A stretch of DNA of 64,000 nucleotides from Numida meleagris (lineage: Eukaryota; Chordata; Aves; Galliformes; Numididae), in contig NC_034410.1 of NCBI RefSeq assembly GCF_002078875.1, positions 97,176,384 to 97,240,383 on the forward strand, given 5' to 3'. The notes beneath the pieces are model-generated. The model searched no databases, had not been told where the DNA came from, and saw only the letters and a list, made by a program, of their open reading frames with translations. How positions within the stretch are numbered: position 1 is the stretch's first letter; the number at the start of each line of letters is the position of its first letter. Below are positions 14,913-39,400 of this stretch, in pieces. Both the position numbers and the translations under genes were made by a program.

Positions 14913-15012
14913 GAGATAAATGGAATAAAAGGCAAGAAACGGAGCGAAAGGGAATAAAATAAACGGAGTAAAGTGGAATAAAATGAAATAAAATAAACGG
15001 AATAAAATGGAA
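14913..15012. repeat. Degenerate GGAATAAAA-type tandem repeat
   Basis: About 100 bp built from variants of GGAATAAAAT with AAACGGA recurring near 14938, 14961 and 14995. It ends abruptly at the left edge of the CpG island. The repeat explains the overlapping minus-strand open frames rich in Phe, Ile and Leu. Confidence 0.75.
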
Positions 15013-15519
15013 TTCTTTCGCTTCCTACCAGCAGCCCAGTCCTCAAAACCGAACAAAAGCACGCCCACAAGCCGAACCCGGCAGTGCCACAAGCCGCCCG
15101 CCGCCGTGCCCGCCGCTCTCGCCCTCCCTTTGTTGCCCGGTGCCACCTGTGCCGCACCACGCGCGGGCTCCACCTCGCCGGGGCCGCGCTCCGCTGACAG
15201 CCGCCCGCGGGGCGCCGCGTTCCGCCGCGTTCCGCCGCGGCCGGCGTTAACGGAAGCCCCGGCTCCGAAGCGGGCGGCACGGCGGGACCACGGCGCCGCT
15301 CTCCGGGCGGGCAGCGCCCCGCCGCCTCTCTCTCTCCCTGCCTCCCCCCGGGAAACGCCGCCCGCCGGCCCTCGGCCAGCCCGGCGGCGGGTGACAGCGG
15401 CGGCCATGGCTCCCTGCGGCGCTGACAGGCTGACAGCCGCCGTGCCCCGCCGCGCCGAGCAGGGCAGCACCTGAGGGTGCCCCGCCGTGAGGAGAGCGAG
15501 GGGCGCGGCCGCTCCTTAC

Positions 15520-15614
15520 CTCCTCCCGGCCCGCAGCTCCGCCGCCGCCGCCTCCCGCCGCGCGCAGCCGCTCAGCCCCGGCCCCGCTGTGGCCGTCGGG
15601 TTTGAAAACAGCCC
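15520..15614 (-). other. ANKRD12: Candidate 5'-untranslated first exon of ANKRD12
   Basis: On the minus strand GGGAGGAG is followed by GTAAGG, a strong splice donor, with the last exon base at 15520 and the intron beginning at 15519. The exon would run upstream into the assembly gap, so its start is unknown and the end given here is just the gap edge. No ATG-led frame of the expected kind is seen, consistent with an untranslated exon. Confidence 0.4.
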
Positions 15615-15817
15615 NNNNNNNNNNNNNNNNNNNNNNNNNNNNNNNNNNNNNNNNNNNNNNNNNNNNNNNNNNNNNNNNNNNNNNNNNNNNNNNNNNNNNN
15701 NNNNNNNNNNNNNNNNNNNNNNNNNNNNNNNNNNNNNNNNNNNNNNNNNNNNNNNNNNNNNNNNNNNNNNNNNNNNNNNNNNNNNNNNNNNNNNNNNNNN
15801 NNNNNNNNNNNNNNNNN
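15615..15817. other. Assembly gap (203 N)
   Basis: A run of undetermined bases in the middle of the CpG island. Such gaps are common in GC-rich avian promoters that sequence poorly. It probably hides the transcription start of the leftward gene. Confidence 0.99.
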
Positions 15818-16180
15818 ACGCGGGGCGGCCGTCGGGAGGGAAGGGGGCAGCCGCGCGGCACCCCGCTGCCCGGTGGGGTAACGGGACCCGGGGCTGGGGC
15901 GCGAGGGAGGGCGGCGGAGAGAGAGACACGCGCACGCGTCGCGCCGTTTTAGGCGGCTGCGGCCGTGGAACTTTCTGGAAACGGCGGCGGTGCGGCCGCT
16001 ACCGGGTAGGGACGGGGTGAACGGACGGGGCGAGGAGACGAGGAACCAGCACAGCTGCGGGACAGGCGGCCGCCCTGGGCCGGCGGCCCCCACCTCCCGC
16101 CCCAGCGGCGCAGCCGCTCCTTCTCCGGGGAGGGGTTTTCCGGCGGCGATGGCGCAGTGAGTTTTAACAGCCGGCGCAGT

Positions 16181-16190
16181 GCGCATGCGC
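16181..16190. promoter_or_regulatory. NRF-1-type site in the left CpG island
   Basis: GCGCATGCGC in the context TGCGCATGCGCG is a full match to the nuclear respiratory factor 1 consensus. It is the same core palindrome found in the NDUFV2 promoter. Confidence 0.65.
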
Positions 16191-16749
16191 GGCCCGGAGG
16201 GCGCCGCGCATCCAAATGAGGCGGTGCGGAGCCGGGGGCTGGCGGCAGCTGGGCTTGGGACGGGCTGTGGTCGCAGGTGCCTGGGACAGCAGGTTCTCTG
16301 CTCCTCGCCCCCTGGCCAGTGCATCGCCTTGTCCATCACCCACCCCGCTCCCCTAGGGCCCTCAGCTTGTGAGGGAGCTGCAGGGCCTTATGAAGAGCCG
16401 TGCTCCAGAGGCGGGCATGCCGTGCAGCGTGACGCTCAAGCCTGCTGCTAGTCTTTACACAGAAAAATGCCTTAAGAATTCTTTAATGTTTGCTATCCAC
16501 AGCACAAGTGTGAATTCTTCAGAATTAAAGGATGCTTTGAAAATTTAAACGTTTATTTTTAAATTGAATGGGCAGGTGTTCTGACTGTTGTTGGTTTGGT
16601 GAATAACTTGAAATATTCCCTTTATTTGAGCAACCTATGGGGTATAGCAAGGAGTAATAATGTGTTTTTGTGTTAAAAGGAATAATTGAAAATACTGTTC
16701 TGTTGCTCTTTCCTAGAACCAAAGGTGTATCAGAATGGCTTAGGATGTA

Positions 16750-17025
16750 GGGGACCAACCCCGTGCCATGGGCAGGGCTGCCCCCCACCAGCTCAGCTGC
16801 CCAGGGCCCCATCCAACCTGGCCTTGGGCACCTTCAGGGATGGGGCACCCACAGCTTCTCTGGACAGCTGTGCCAGCGCCGTATCATGCTCTGTGGGATA
16901 TTTCTTCCTAACATCTACCTTAAGTCTCTCATCTTTTAGTTTAAAGACATTCCGCATTGTCTTGTTGCTATCAGATTGTGTCCTGTTCCTCATGCCCACC
17001 ATTTCTAATGGCCAGAGGTGCTGGC
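16750..17025 (-). mobile_element. CR1 LINE fragment, minus orientation
   Basis: Read on the minus strand it shows the CR1 3' region: a GCCCAGAGAAGCTGTGGGTGCC-like stretch, then CCTGGGCAGCTGAGCTGGTG and a GGTTGG near the end. It is 5'-truncated, as nearly all CR1 copies are. It lies between NDUFV2 and the left CpG island. Confidence 0.85.
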
Positions 17026-17086
17026 ACAAATAAGTAGGTGGATAAGAAGCGGGTGCTGATTTCCTTCTGTGCAGTGTGTTATAAGT

Positions 17087-17245
17087 AATCACAGAATCAC
17101 AGGAGTTGGAAGGGACCTCTGGGGACCAAGCCCAGCCTCCTGCTAAAGTAGGTTCCCTACAGTAGGTTGCACAGGAAAGTGTCCAGGTGGGTCTTGAATA
17201 TCTCCAGAGAAAGAAATTCCATGACCTCTCTAGGAATACATTACT
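17087..17245 (-). mobile_element. CR1 LINE fragment, minus orientation
   Basis: Begins with AATCACAGAATCAC on the plus strand (the CR1 tail in reverse) followed by GTTGGAAGGGACCTCTGG, and runs into the internal part with GTCTTGAATATCTCC. It is a separate insertion from the copy just to its left, as each has its own 3' end. Confidence 0.88.
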
Positions 17246-19808
17246 TTCATGAAGGCTAACTATTGTTGCAGATCCCCTATATGGCCTGCTGCTGGTAGAG
17301 GCTGGCATCACATAGCCCAAATACTCCCAAGCTGCACGTCATGTTGTTGTTTAGGTAAACGTGTCTAATTTGCTTTCAGAAGTTTATTGTACTGGTCATG
17401 TTTTGTAATGCAGCTGCCATCCTTTCTCTCTGATGCAAGCAGTGCATCATGTGCTGTCAGCTGACCAGAAGCAGGTGCGCAGACACCAGTGACCACGCAA
17501 CAAAAGGGAGCTGCATTTACCTCATGTTCTTTTATGTTTAGTTGATTACAGAGGTCATTGCTTGAGGTGCAAGCAGGCTGACGTGCAGGCAGGCTACAGA
17601 CTGCCAGCCCGAGTGGAGTATTTCCCAAGGCAGTAAGAAGTATTTCCCAAGACAGAATGTTTGTTCTTCTCACAGTACTATATAGGGCACAGTAGTGATT
17701 CATCCTCCAGCAATGACAGAGTGCAGGTGCAGTGCACGCTGTAATACTGCATTCTCCTTCTTGTACATCAGCACAGGTAGCATGCAGTTCAAAGAGCTCC
17801 CTTTAAGTTGGAGGGTATTCACAAGCAGCAGCTGAGATAATGGGAAGAATCTTGGGAGCTCCATCTTCTGCAGCAGATATTAAGATTTGTAGATTCTATC
17901 AGTAACTTAAAAAAATACAGTTCCTTAAGCCTTTTATAAGAATTCTTGTTTGAACTCATAAAAAGCAATAGGTACTTCTACATTTGTTTCTTCTTGGCTC
18001 CAGAGTCCCTCCTTTTTACATAGCACAGCTGCAAAATTCCTCTGTAGCTGAACTGTGTTGACTTGTGACCCTAGATCTGCTTTCCCTAGCCAAACATGTT
18101 GTATCATCAGCTGTGACAACTACTGGGATGAATCAAGATACGCATGTGCAGCAGCTGGTCAAACTGTGTCATGGCTGAAGTCAATCTAGTAACTGAAAGA
18201 CTGCAAATCTCATACTGCAGTACTAAAACCTAAAGATAGGAACTTTTTGCAAATTCTTAGAACGATGTCACACCGCTGAATGCATGCATACCAGCCTCTA
18301 GCAGATAACCAGCAGGTCAGCTGGTGAGCCCACTTTAATTTACTGTACAATCAGAACTGAATTTCATTGCTTCTTCCTATTTGACATGATAGTTCCAGGT
18401 AACATTTTTCAAACAGTTACGGAGGTCATGGAAATCCTTTCCATTATCCAGTGTCAACTGCATCATTAGTTATCTAGTGGAGTTTCCTATTACTCCTAAC
18501 TTTATTCCATCTTTACCAAAGGAAAAAAACTACCACCCACTCCCTGCCCAGTGGGTTCTTTGTGTCTTCTGCTTCCATGTTAGAAAACTCTACTTTTCTT
18601 TCCCAAAACTCAACCCATTTTTTTAAAAACTTTCTTTGCTCCAAGTAGTCTTTTTTCCATCTCAGTTAAAGTGCTTTTACTTTTACAAAAAAATACGGCA
18701 TGTAAATTCTTCCATCTTTCCCACATAGTTTTGGTGGTCTTTGCCCACCAAAACCACAGAACAGGTTCTGTTACTGCAGCTTTACCAGTTTAAGGAAAGG
18801 ACCGTATTGGCTGTTGCTGTAGTTAACTCATTTTTCATTTAAGTCACCAGCCAGTACTTTTACAGTTCAAGGTACTAAACAGTAGAATTAAAACTGCAGA
18901 GCTGTGTTTAATTATTTGGCATGTTAGTGTCAGCTGCCTGGAGTTAGTAATCCTCTGCTATTCAGGGTTGAGAATAGTGGAAATCGTCTCTATAGTATTT
19001 ATATAATCTAAAACATTTAATGCTACCAGCAAAAACAAACACAAATTTACCTAGAGCTATTCAAGGATATTAAAGAGGATATGAATATATTAATTCTTGC
19101 ACTACTCTAGAACTCTTCTGTAACAATTGTTTTTTAAATCCCCACAGTCCTGCATAAATTATTGTGAAATTCACTAAGTATATTCCATGATTGGACCTAC
19201 TATTAGTGTAACATTAATTCTGTACCTAGTAAGCAATTACACATAACCAGTACTGCAGTAGCACATATATTTCTAGTTGAGAGATTTAAAATTTTAAATG
19301 TTTAAATTTCATCCAAACCTGAACTTGAGGTGGTGACAGAGTAGTAGTTACTTGCTTTATTCCTCTTCAAATTATTTCAGTTCTGTAGCTGCCCCTACAC
19401 TATCCAGTTTGAACAGTGGCAAATCAGGTTTGCACCTGCCAGTAAAGAGCAGAAGTTATCCTTTTTCAGCCAAATGATTTGCAGACCAGTCTTTTTTTTC
19501 TTTTTTGTCTTTAACATTTTTTTAAGTCAGGAAAAATCCCTCAATTTCATACTTTCATATTAGTTCTTAAAAATAGCTGTTTGCCAAATTGGAAATGCAG
19601 TCAGTTTTGTTACTTTTCCAAAGAACATTTACTCAAAAGTATTTAAAAGAATTTTCAGTGGTAGATCAAAAGATGACTGATGCATCAGTGATCGCAAATG
19701 GACTCATTTAGTGAGTCGCTTTATGGTTTACTGAAGTGTTTTTTGATAATCTGAATTATGATTATGTTTTGCAGTAGTTTAGATCATGGTAACCAATTCC
19801 TGTTGCTT
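17246..19808. other. Spacer between NDUFV2 and the left CpG island
   Basis: AT-rich sequence with no recognised gene. A perfect inverted repeat is at 18728-18754. Otherwise I see nothing that can be named. Confidence 0.7.
18728..18754. repeat. Perfect 10-bp inverted repeat
   Basis: GTTTTGGTGG, a 7-nt loop, then CCACCAAAAC. It is not followed by a T-run suited to a terminator and lies in the spacer between two genes. Confidence 0.8.
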
Positions 19809-19819
19809 CCCCCTCCCCC
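19809..19819 (-). promoter_or_regulatory. G-rich GGGGGAGGGGG element after the NDUFV2 poly(A) site
   Basis: On the gene strand the sequence is GGGGGAGGGGG, beginning 41 bp past the AATAAA. G-rich downstream elements of this kind (MAZ-type) are known to help 3'-end processing and polymerase pausing. That it acts this way here is inferred from position and sequence alone. Confidence 0.5.
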
Positions 19820-19859
19820 AAATATTAACCGTACACCATTTTACTGAGATTAAAATTAC

Positions 19860-19865
19860 TTTATT
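19860..19865 (-). terminator. NDUFV2: NDUFV2 polyadenylation signal AATAAA
   Basis: TTTATT on the plus strand reads AATAAA on the gene strand, 35 nt after the stop codon. Cleavage would be expected near 19830-19850, giving an unusually compact 3' UTR of about 50-70 nt. A G-rich element lies just downstream. Confidence 0.85.
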
Positions 19866-19899
19866 TTCAGACAGTTTTTAACATATATTACAAAATTCC

Positions 19900-33725
<13,826 letters not shown>

Positions 33726-33819
33726 AGCGGCAGCGATCGGAGCAGCGGCCCGCGGCCCAGTCCGGCCCTCTCCTTGAGGCCTGCGCTGCCCTCCCCGCAG
33801 CCACAAGGAGAGCGGCACA

Positions 33820-33829
33820 GCGCATGCGC
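33820..33829. promoter_or_regulatory. NRF-1-type site in the NDUFV2 promoter
   Basis: The palindrome GCGCATGCGC is the core of the nuclear respiratory factor 1 site. It lies about 95 bp upstream of the start codon. NRF-1 is an established activator of many nuclear genes for oxidative phosphorylation, so the placement fits; occupancy cannot be seen from sequence. Confidence 0.75.
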
Positions 33830-33992
33830 CAGCGCCACCCGCCTGCGCGCGCCTGTGCGTTGCGGCCGTGGCGCGGCGGCCTCCGGCTGCGGGGCGGGCC
33901 TGGGTGCGAAGGAGGCGGGTAGGAGGTGCTCGGGGTTTCGCGCTGATAATCACCGGAGTTCAGTGACAGAGCCGTCCCACGTTAATACTTCA

Positions 33993-34830
33993 TACAATCA
34001 CAGAATAGCAGGGGTTGGAAGGGACTTCAAGAGATCACCGGGTCCAAACCCCTGCTAAAGCAGCTACCCTACAGTAGGTCACTCAGGTAGGCGTCCAGAT
34101 AGGTCTTGAATATCTCCGTGGAAGGAGACTCCACAACCTCTCTGGGCAGCCTGTTCCAGTGCTTTGTCACCCTTACCGTAAATAAGTTCTTCTGTGTGTT
34201 TGTATGGAACTTCCCATGTTGAAGTTTTAGGCCATTACTCCTTGTCCTATCACTGCACACCACCGAGAAGAGCCTGGCCTCACCCATTTGCCTCCCACCT
34301 CCCTTTAGATATTTATAAACATTTATCAGATCCGCTCTCAGACTTCTTTTCCCCAGGCTGAACAGGCCCGGGTCTCTCAGCCTTTCCTCTTATTTGAGAT
34401 ACTCTACACCCTTTGTTATCTTTGTGGCCCTCTGCTGGACTCCTTCTAGGAGATCCCTGTCTTTTTTGGAGAGCCCAGAACTGGACACAGTAGTCTAAAT
34501 GTGGCCTCACCAGGGCAGAGCAGAGTTGGGCCCTGCTCTTTTTCATGCACCCCGGGATACGCATTGGCCTTCTTGGCCACAAGGGCACACTGCTGACTCA
34601 TGGCCAACCTGCTGTCCGCCAGGATCCCCAGGTCCTTCTCTGCAGAGCTCCTCTCCAGCAGGTCATCCCCTATCCTGTACTGATGCATATGGTTATTCCA
34701 CCCCAGGTGCAAGACTCTACACTTGCTCTTGTTAAACCTCATCAAGTTCCTCCCTGCCCAACTTTCTAGTCTGTCCAGGTCTTGTTGAATGGTAGCACGC
34801 TTCCAGGAATTCAGTGCCAGCCTGCTGGAG
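33993..34830 (-). mobile_element. CR1 LINE, about 0.84 kb, just upstream of NDUFV2
   Basis: The plus strand begins with the reversed tail AATCACAGAATAGCAGG and GTTGGAAGGGACTTC and continues through a long CR1 3' region. On the minus strand pieces of the reverse-transcriptase C-terminal frame are readable but broken. The CR1 3' end is only about 60 bp from the NDUFV2 CpG island. Confidence 0.93.
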
Positions 34831-35048
34831 CAGTGAATGTAAATCCCATGCTTGCCACGAACTCATCCAAAACTCACTTTGCTCCTCTAGCAGGTGTCAT
34901 TGCCAGTTCTGGACTAAAGTTATCTGGGCTGATGCTCCTGTAATTGAGGAAGTCATATCCTTTGGGATGTGAAATAGTTGTGTCAAATGAGAGAAGCAAA
35001 CCACAACATCTCAGTGAGAGTATTCTGTGAACTGCAACCTCTTGTGAC

Positions 35049-35160
35049 ATAGAATCACTGAGTACCCTGAGTTGGAAGGGACCCACAAGGACCATCAAGT
35101 CCGACTGCTGGCACCACACAGCACCACCCACAACTCAAACCCTATGCCTGAGAGCACTGA
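35049..35160 (-). mobile_element. CR1 3' end fragment
   Basis: AGAATCACTGAGTACCCTGA followed by GTTGGAAGGGACCCACAAGG and ACCATCAAGTCCGACTGCTG is the reversed 3' end of a CR1 subfamily different from its neighbour. Confidence 0.85.
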
Positions 35161-36132
35161 CATAGATCAATGTGGGTACAAAAATCCCTTTGGAAGCAAG
35201 TATCTGTAATAAAATAGGGGAGTGTTTCAGGATCTCTCATGAAGTTTTTTGGTCTTCTGACTTTCTTGCTTCCCAGCTTGGCTGATTGGGATATGTGATG
35301 TTTTGACCTCTCTCAGTCAGAAAAAGCAAGACTAAACGTTTTATTGTCTTGGCCTGTGATAAACATTTTCATTTTGCAGTATAATACAGTAGAAATTCTG
35401 GAACTGAAAAAAAAAAAAAAGAAGTAACTGGTTCTTCTTTGGTTAAAACAAGTTGTTAGAAACATTGAAGACCCTGTAATGTTCAGATCTTCAAGCGAGG
35501 AAAGCAGATTTATTCCTTTCACTGTAAAGTAAATCCACGTTTTTCAAATAATAATTCAGAAGAAAGTGTTTTATACCACTGAGTACTCAAGAGCTGTAGA
35601 TTTGCCAAGCATCAGCCGATGTGCTGACGTCTCTTACCATATATTCTGAAGTGCTTATTTAAGCTTGTGATAGTGATGAAGGTACATGTATTATTTATGG
35701 TCATTGAATGTTAGGTGTATTTTCAGTTGCATAGTTTTCAAAGATAGACCACTCAATTTATGTGTTTTGAGTAGTACTAATGTGAGTTATGGCCAAGCTA
35801 CATGTTCAAAAATCCCATTTCTGCTTTGTTCATAAAGGTTATCATATCTACACAGCATTCTGTGAATGTGCTAAGCACCGTAGATACGATGAAAATCAAG
35901 TAGTCACATTAGATGGCATGTGCTTACATCACTTATGAATACCTTGAGCTTGAAAATGAAAATACTGATTCCACCATCCTTCCTCCCTCCACCCAGATTG
36001 TTAATCTTGTAAGGACTGCAGCCAAGGTGCTGGGGAAATATGGTCTGTCATGGAAGATGTAGTCTGGCTGGAGAGTTCTGTCCCTAGAGAGAGTGAAACA
36101 CTGACTTCAGAGGAAGTGACTAAGGACAGACA

Positions 36133-36183
36133 GTTCTGAAACAAGATCTTCTGGATACGGTTCTGAAACAAGATCTTCTGGGT
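36133..36183. repeat. 27-bp tandem duplication
   Basis: GTTCTGAAACAAGATCTTCT is present at 36133 and again at 36160, giving a period of 27 bp, with the second copy ending near 36181. The two copies are identical over at least 22 bases. Confidence 0.85.
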
Positions 36184-36317
36184 CACTTTAAAAAAAAAAA
36201 GAAAAAGAAACATTTAGATTTTATTTGAAAAGTAAGAATTGTTTTGATTTTACTAATGAAAACATGAAAGTTTTCTGGTAGTTAAAGTGGCAGAGCCTTC
36301 AAATTTTATACGAATTA

Positions 36318-36471
36318 AGTAGTGGAGTCCCCATCTTTGGAGGTATATAAGAGACATGTAGACATGGCACCAAGGGACATGGTTTAGTGTGGGGACTCTG
36401 TACGGCAGGTTGGCACTTGGACTTGATGATCTTGAAGGTCTTTTCCAAGCTAGATGATTCTATGATTCTAT
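36318..36471 (+). mobile_element. CR1 3' end fragment
   Basis: Has GTGGAGTCCCCATCTTTGGA, then GGACTTGATGATCTTGAAGG and the tail GATTCTATGATTCTAT. The tail is nearly undiverged, which points to a relatively young insertion or a well-preserved end. Confidence 0.92.
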
Positions 36472-39400
36472 ATCCTCCTTCTCTCTGAGGAGGAAACTCC
36501 CCTACACTCCCCATTCTGTCCTGTACTGTGGTGCTCAGTGATGCAGCCCTGTTAAATTCACTCCCTCATACTTTGCCCAGTGAAAATCTATCTACATATA
36601 TTTCCTTTTAACAAAAATTGCAGTCTCTACTTGACAATATGAGTATCAAGCACTCTCTATTCATTCTTTATGATGTTTTCCTTTGTCTAAAATGCTAATG
36701 AACTTATTTTTCATGTGCTTATTTCTGTAGGATGACCATTTTTACTTCATGTAAGCATTCAGAAAGGCAAGATAAGCTACACTAGAACAGACTGAATTTT
36801 ATTAAAATCATTTAATCATTACATTATAGGTTTGTCCTGCTAAAAGACCCAGACATATAGGCATAAATGTATATATGTATATATATGGCAACTGTTAATG
36901 CAGTTTAACAGAATACTTTTCATTTGCACAAAGCAGCTAGAATGCAGTTCTAGCTGTCTGGTGAGATTACTACCTTTTACATTTGGGTTTACTGCAGTGT
37001 CTTACTGCTCCTTCACTTGTCAAAGCTGAGACCTGCTATCAGCATTTGTAATTTAAGTACTGCTGCTGCTGTTATTTCATATTTTCATTGATTTGTTTTC
37101 ACTGATTACTCAGTCACTTATAAACCTAATTTCTGTGCTCATCTTTTACCCTGAGTTGAATTCTTCAAACACTTTAAAAACAGGCTGAAACAGAGCAAGT
37201 ATCACAGTGCAGCGATGTTCAGGAACAGATTACAGATTCAGTTGCTAAGCCAAATTTTTAGATCCTGTTGAGAATCTGCCCTAGGCATACAGTCTAAGAA
37301 TAGCGAAGGCTGTGTATAATTAGAACCAGGGCCTGTTCCTGTGCAGATAAATTTATAAACATTTACTTGTACGATATAAATTGTAAATATATGATCATAG
37401 TCATTTATTAATTATAAGAATTAGCCCAGCATGTGTTTTTCAGTTGGACTTCATGAGTGTGTCAATAGAATAGAAACAAATGCATTTGGAAGCATTTAAA
37501 CTCGGTTTGTTTATCAGATGGAAATACCAAAAAAATAAATGAGAAACAGCATGACCTTGAAGGGGAGTCCGGCATCTGCAGACTTGCCTTCTGGCTTTGT
37601 GCATTCTGCACATGCACTGAAGTGAAGTGCCGAGCACCGTCCACTTGGTCCCTAATGCATTACCACAAAGCATGCCCGTGTTACTACTCACATGGACAGT
37701 AATACCCATGAGGGTCTTTTCTGGACCACAGCTATGTTAGACAGCTCCTCTTCCAGTATGACCTGTCAGTAAGGGAAGCTGCGTGCAGGGAAACAAAACT
37801 CCCTGTGTTTACTGTTTTGATAAGGGTCTGGAAATTCAGCAGGTGATGTACTTGTTCCTGTGTCTCCAGTAGGGCAGGTGTGCGCAGATCACTGAGAAAT
37901 GGCCACACCATCTCTTTCTGTAGCCTTGCATCCCGCGGCCTCACAAGCTCTGATTGCATGCACTGTGAGGGAAGAGATGGAGAATGCTATCATTTGCTGC
38001 AAATATAGATGAAATAATTATTCTTGCAATCAAATAATTATTTACCATGTCATTGAATTTCTTTATTAGCGTATGCGTTATGCCAAATAATTGCTATCAG
38101 GCTTTTGTTTTAAATGGAGGCATGTTAGGGATATTTAATGACTATTACACTACTCTGCATACTGCGGTACAAAAATAAACAAATCAGCTTTAATTAATCT
38201 TCAAACCATTATTCAAGTACAGGTGTTTGCTGTATAATTTCTGCCATTCAAAAGCAGTGCTTCCAGCCATAGCAGTGCAAGTAGTATTGACCAATTTTCC
38301 TTGAAAACATTAAATTTTAACTATCTTGTGATAAATGCTCCAATATTAAATGACATTAACAGTAAGCAATTTGCAGTGTGGAGACTGTTAATGTTAGCAA
38401 GCCATTTGAAGAGATTCTCCTGAAAACAGGTCATCCGGAGAGAACGTAAATACCATCAAATGGTATCACAGACTTCTAACCACATTAAAAAACCTTCAGT
38501 CAGCTCTACTGCCAGCTATGTAAAAAAGAAAAAAAAAAGAAAGATAGAAAAAGAAAAGGCTGTTAAGATCTTTCTAAAACCTCAGCACTGTACACTAGTA
38601 GGTACATATGTAACCAGTACAGTGTTCTATTTTAGAAAGTGTGAAAACTCGGGGGCAAACAGAAGAGATCATATTCTACAGTGGAGACCGAAAAACACTG
38701 GAAAACAAACCACTCTGCATTGCAAGCCTCACATTTCAACACTGTGCAAAAATCTGGCTTATATATATCCAACAGTGCTTTAGATGAAAATAACGCTGCT
38801 ATCCTTGTGATAGTTTAGATTTGATTCATTAATAATTTATATGCACTACAGAATATGATCTAAGACCCGTTTCCAAAAGCAAAATAGAAGCAAGGCAAAC
38901 AATGAGCGGCCTGCTCATTTAATACACCTCAAAACTGTAAATATGAGAACATCTATTTATTAAATAATTATTATTATTATTTGTTATAAGGAGCTCTTCC
39001 AACAAAAGATGACTGCATGAGTAGTGAGGAGGTTTTACATGGAAGTGACTCAGCAGAACATTTTTCTTTAGGGAGGTGACTGTGGAAGGATAGAGAATGG
39101 AACGCAAATGGGAAGTATTGTGGAACATGAAAAAAAAGAAACAACTCTACAACAAATGCAATGTCTTAGCCACAGTGCTGAACAACAATTAAGAACCAAA
39201 TTGGAAGCGAGCACCAGAGAATAATGCTGTAGGGGGAGGCTGTCCAGGAAGGATAGCAATAACTCTTACTGTTCCAAAAAAACCTGGAAGGTGTAGTATG
39301 TGTTACAGCATCCGAAAAGACACTTCTAAAGAAGGGACACTGCCACAGGTAGCTGGCCATATCTGTGCTGGTGGAGAGTGATACAGTTCCACTGGAGGAG

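Larger units (their letters stand above)
15040..16270 (-). promoter_or_regulatory. ANKRD12: CpG island, probable ANKRD12 promoter (interrupted by assembly gap)
   Basis: Over 1 kb of very GC-rich, CpG-dense sequence, about 4 kb downstream of the NDUFV2 poly(A) signal. In mammals the next gene in this direction and on this strand is ANKRD12, an ankyrin-repeat nuclear co-regulator. The ANKRD12 start codon is normally in a later exon, so no coding sequence is expected here. The long open frames in this block are by-products of GC richness. A gene running rightwards from the same island cannot be excluded. Confidence 0.55.

Noticed and set aside
14754..16451. Several long open frames on both strands around the left CpG island
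   Set aside because: They arise from very low stop-codon density in GC-rich DNA, run through the N gap, overlap each other on both strands and match no protein family I know.
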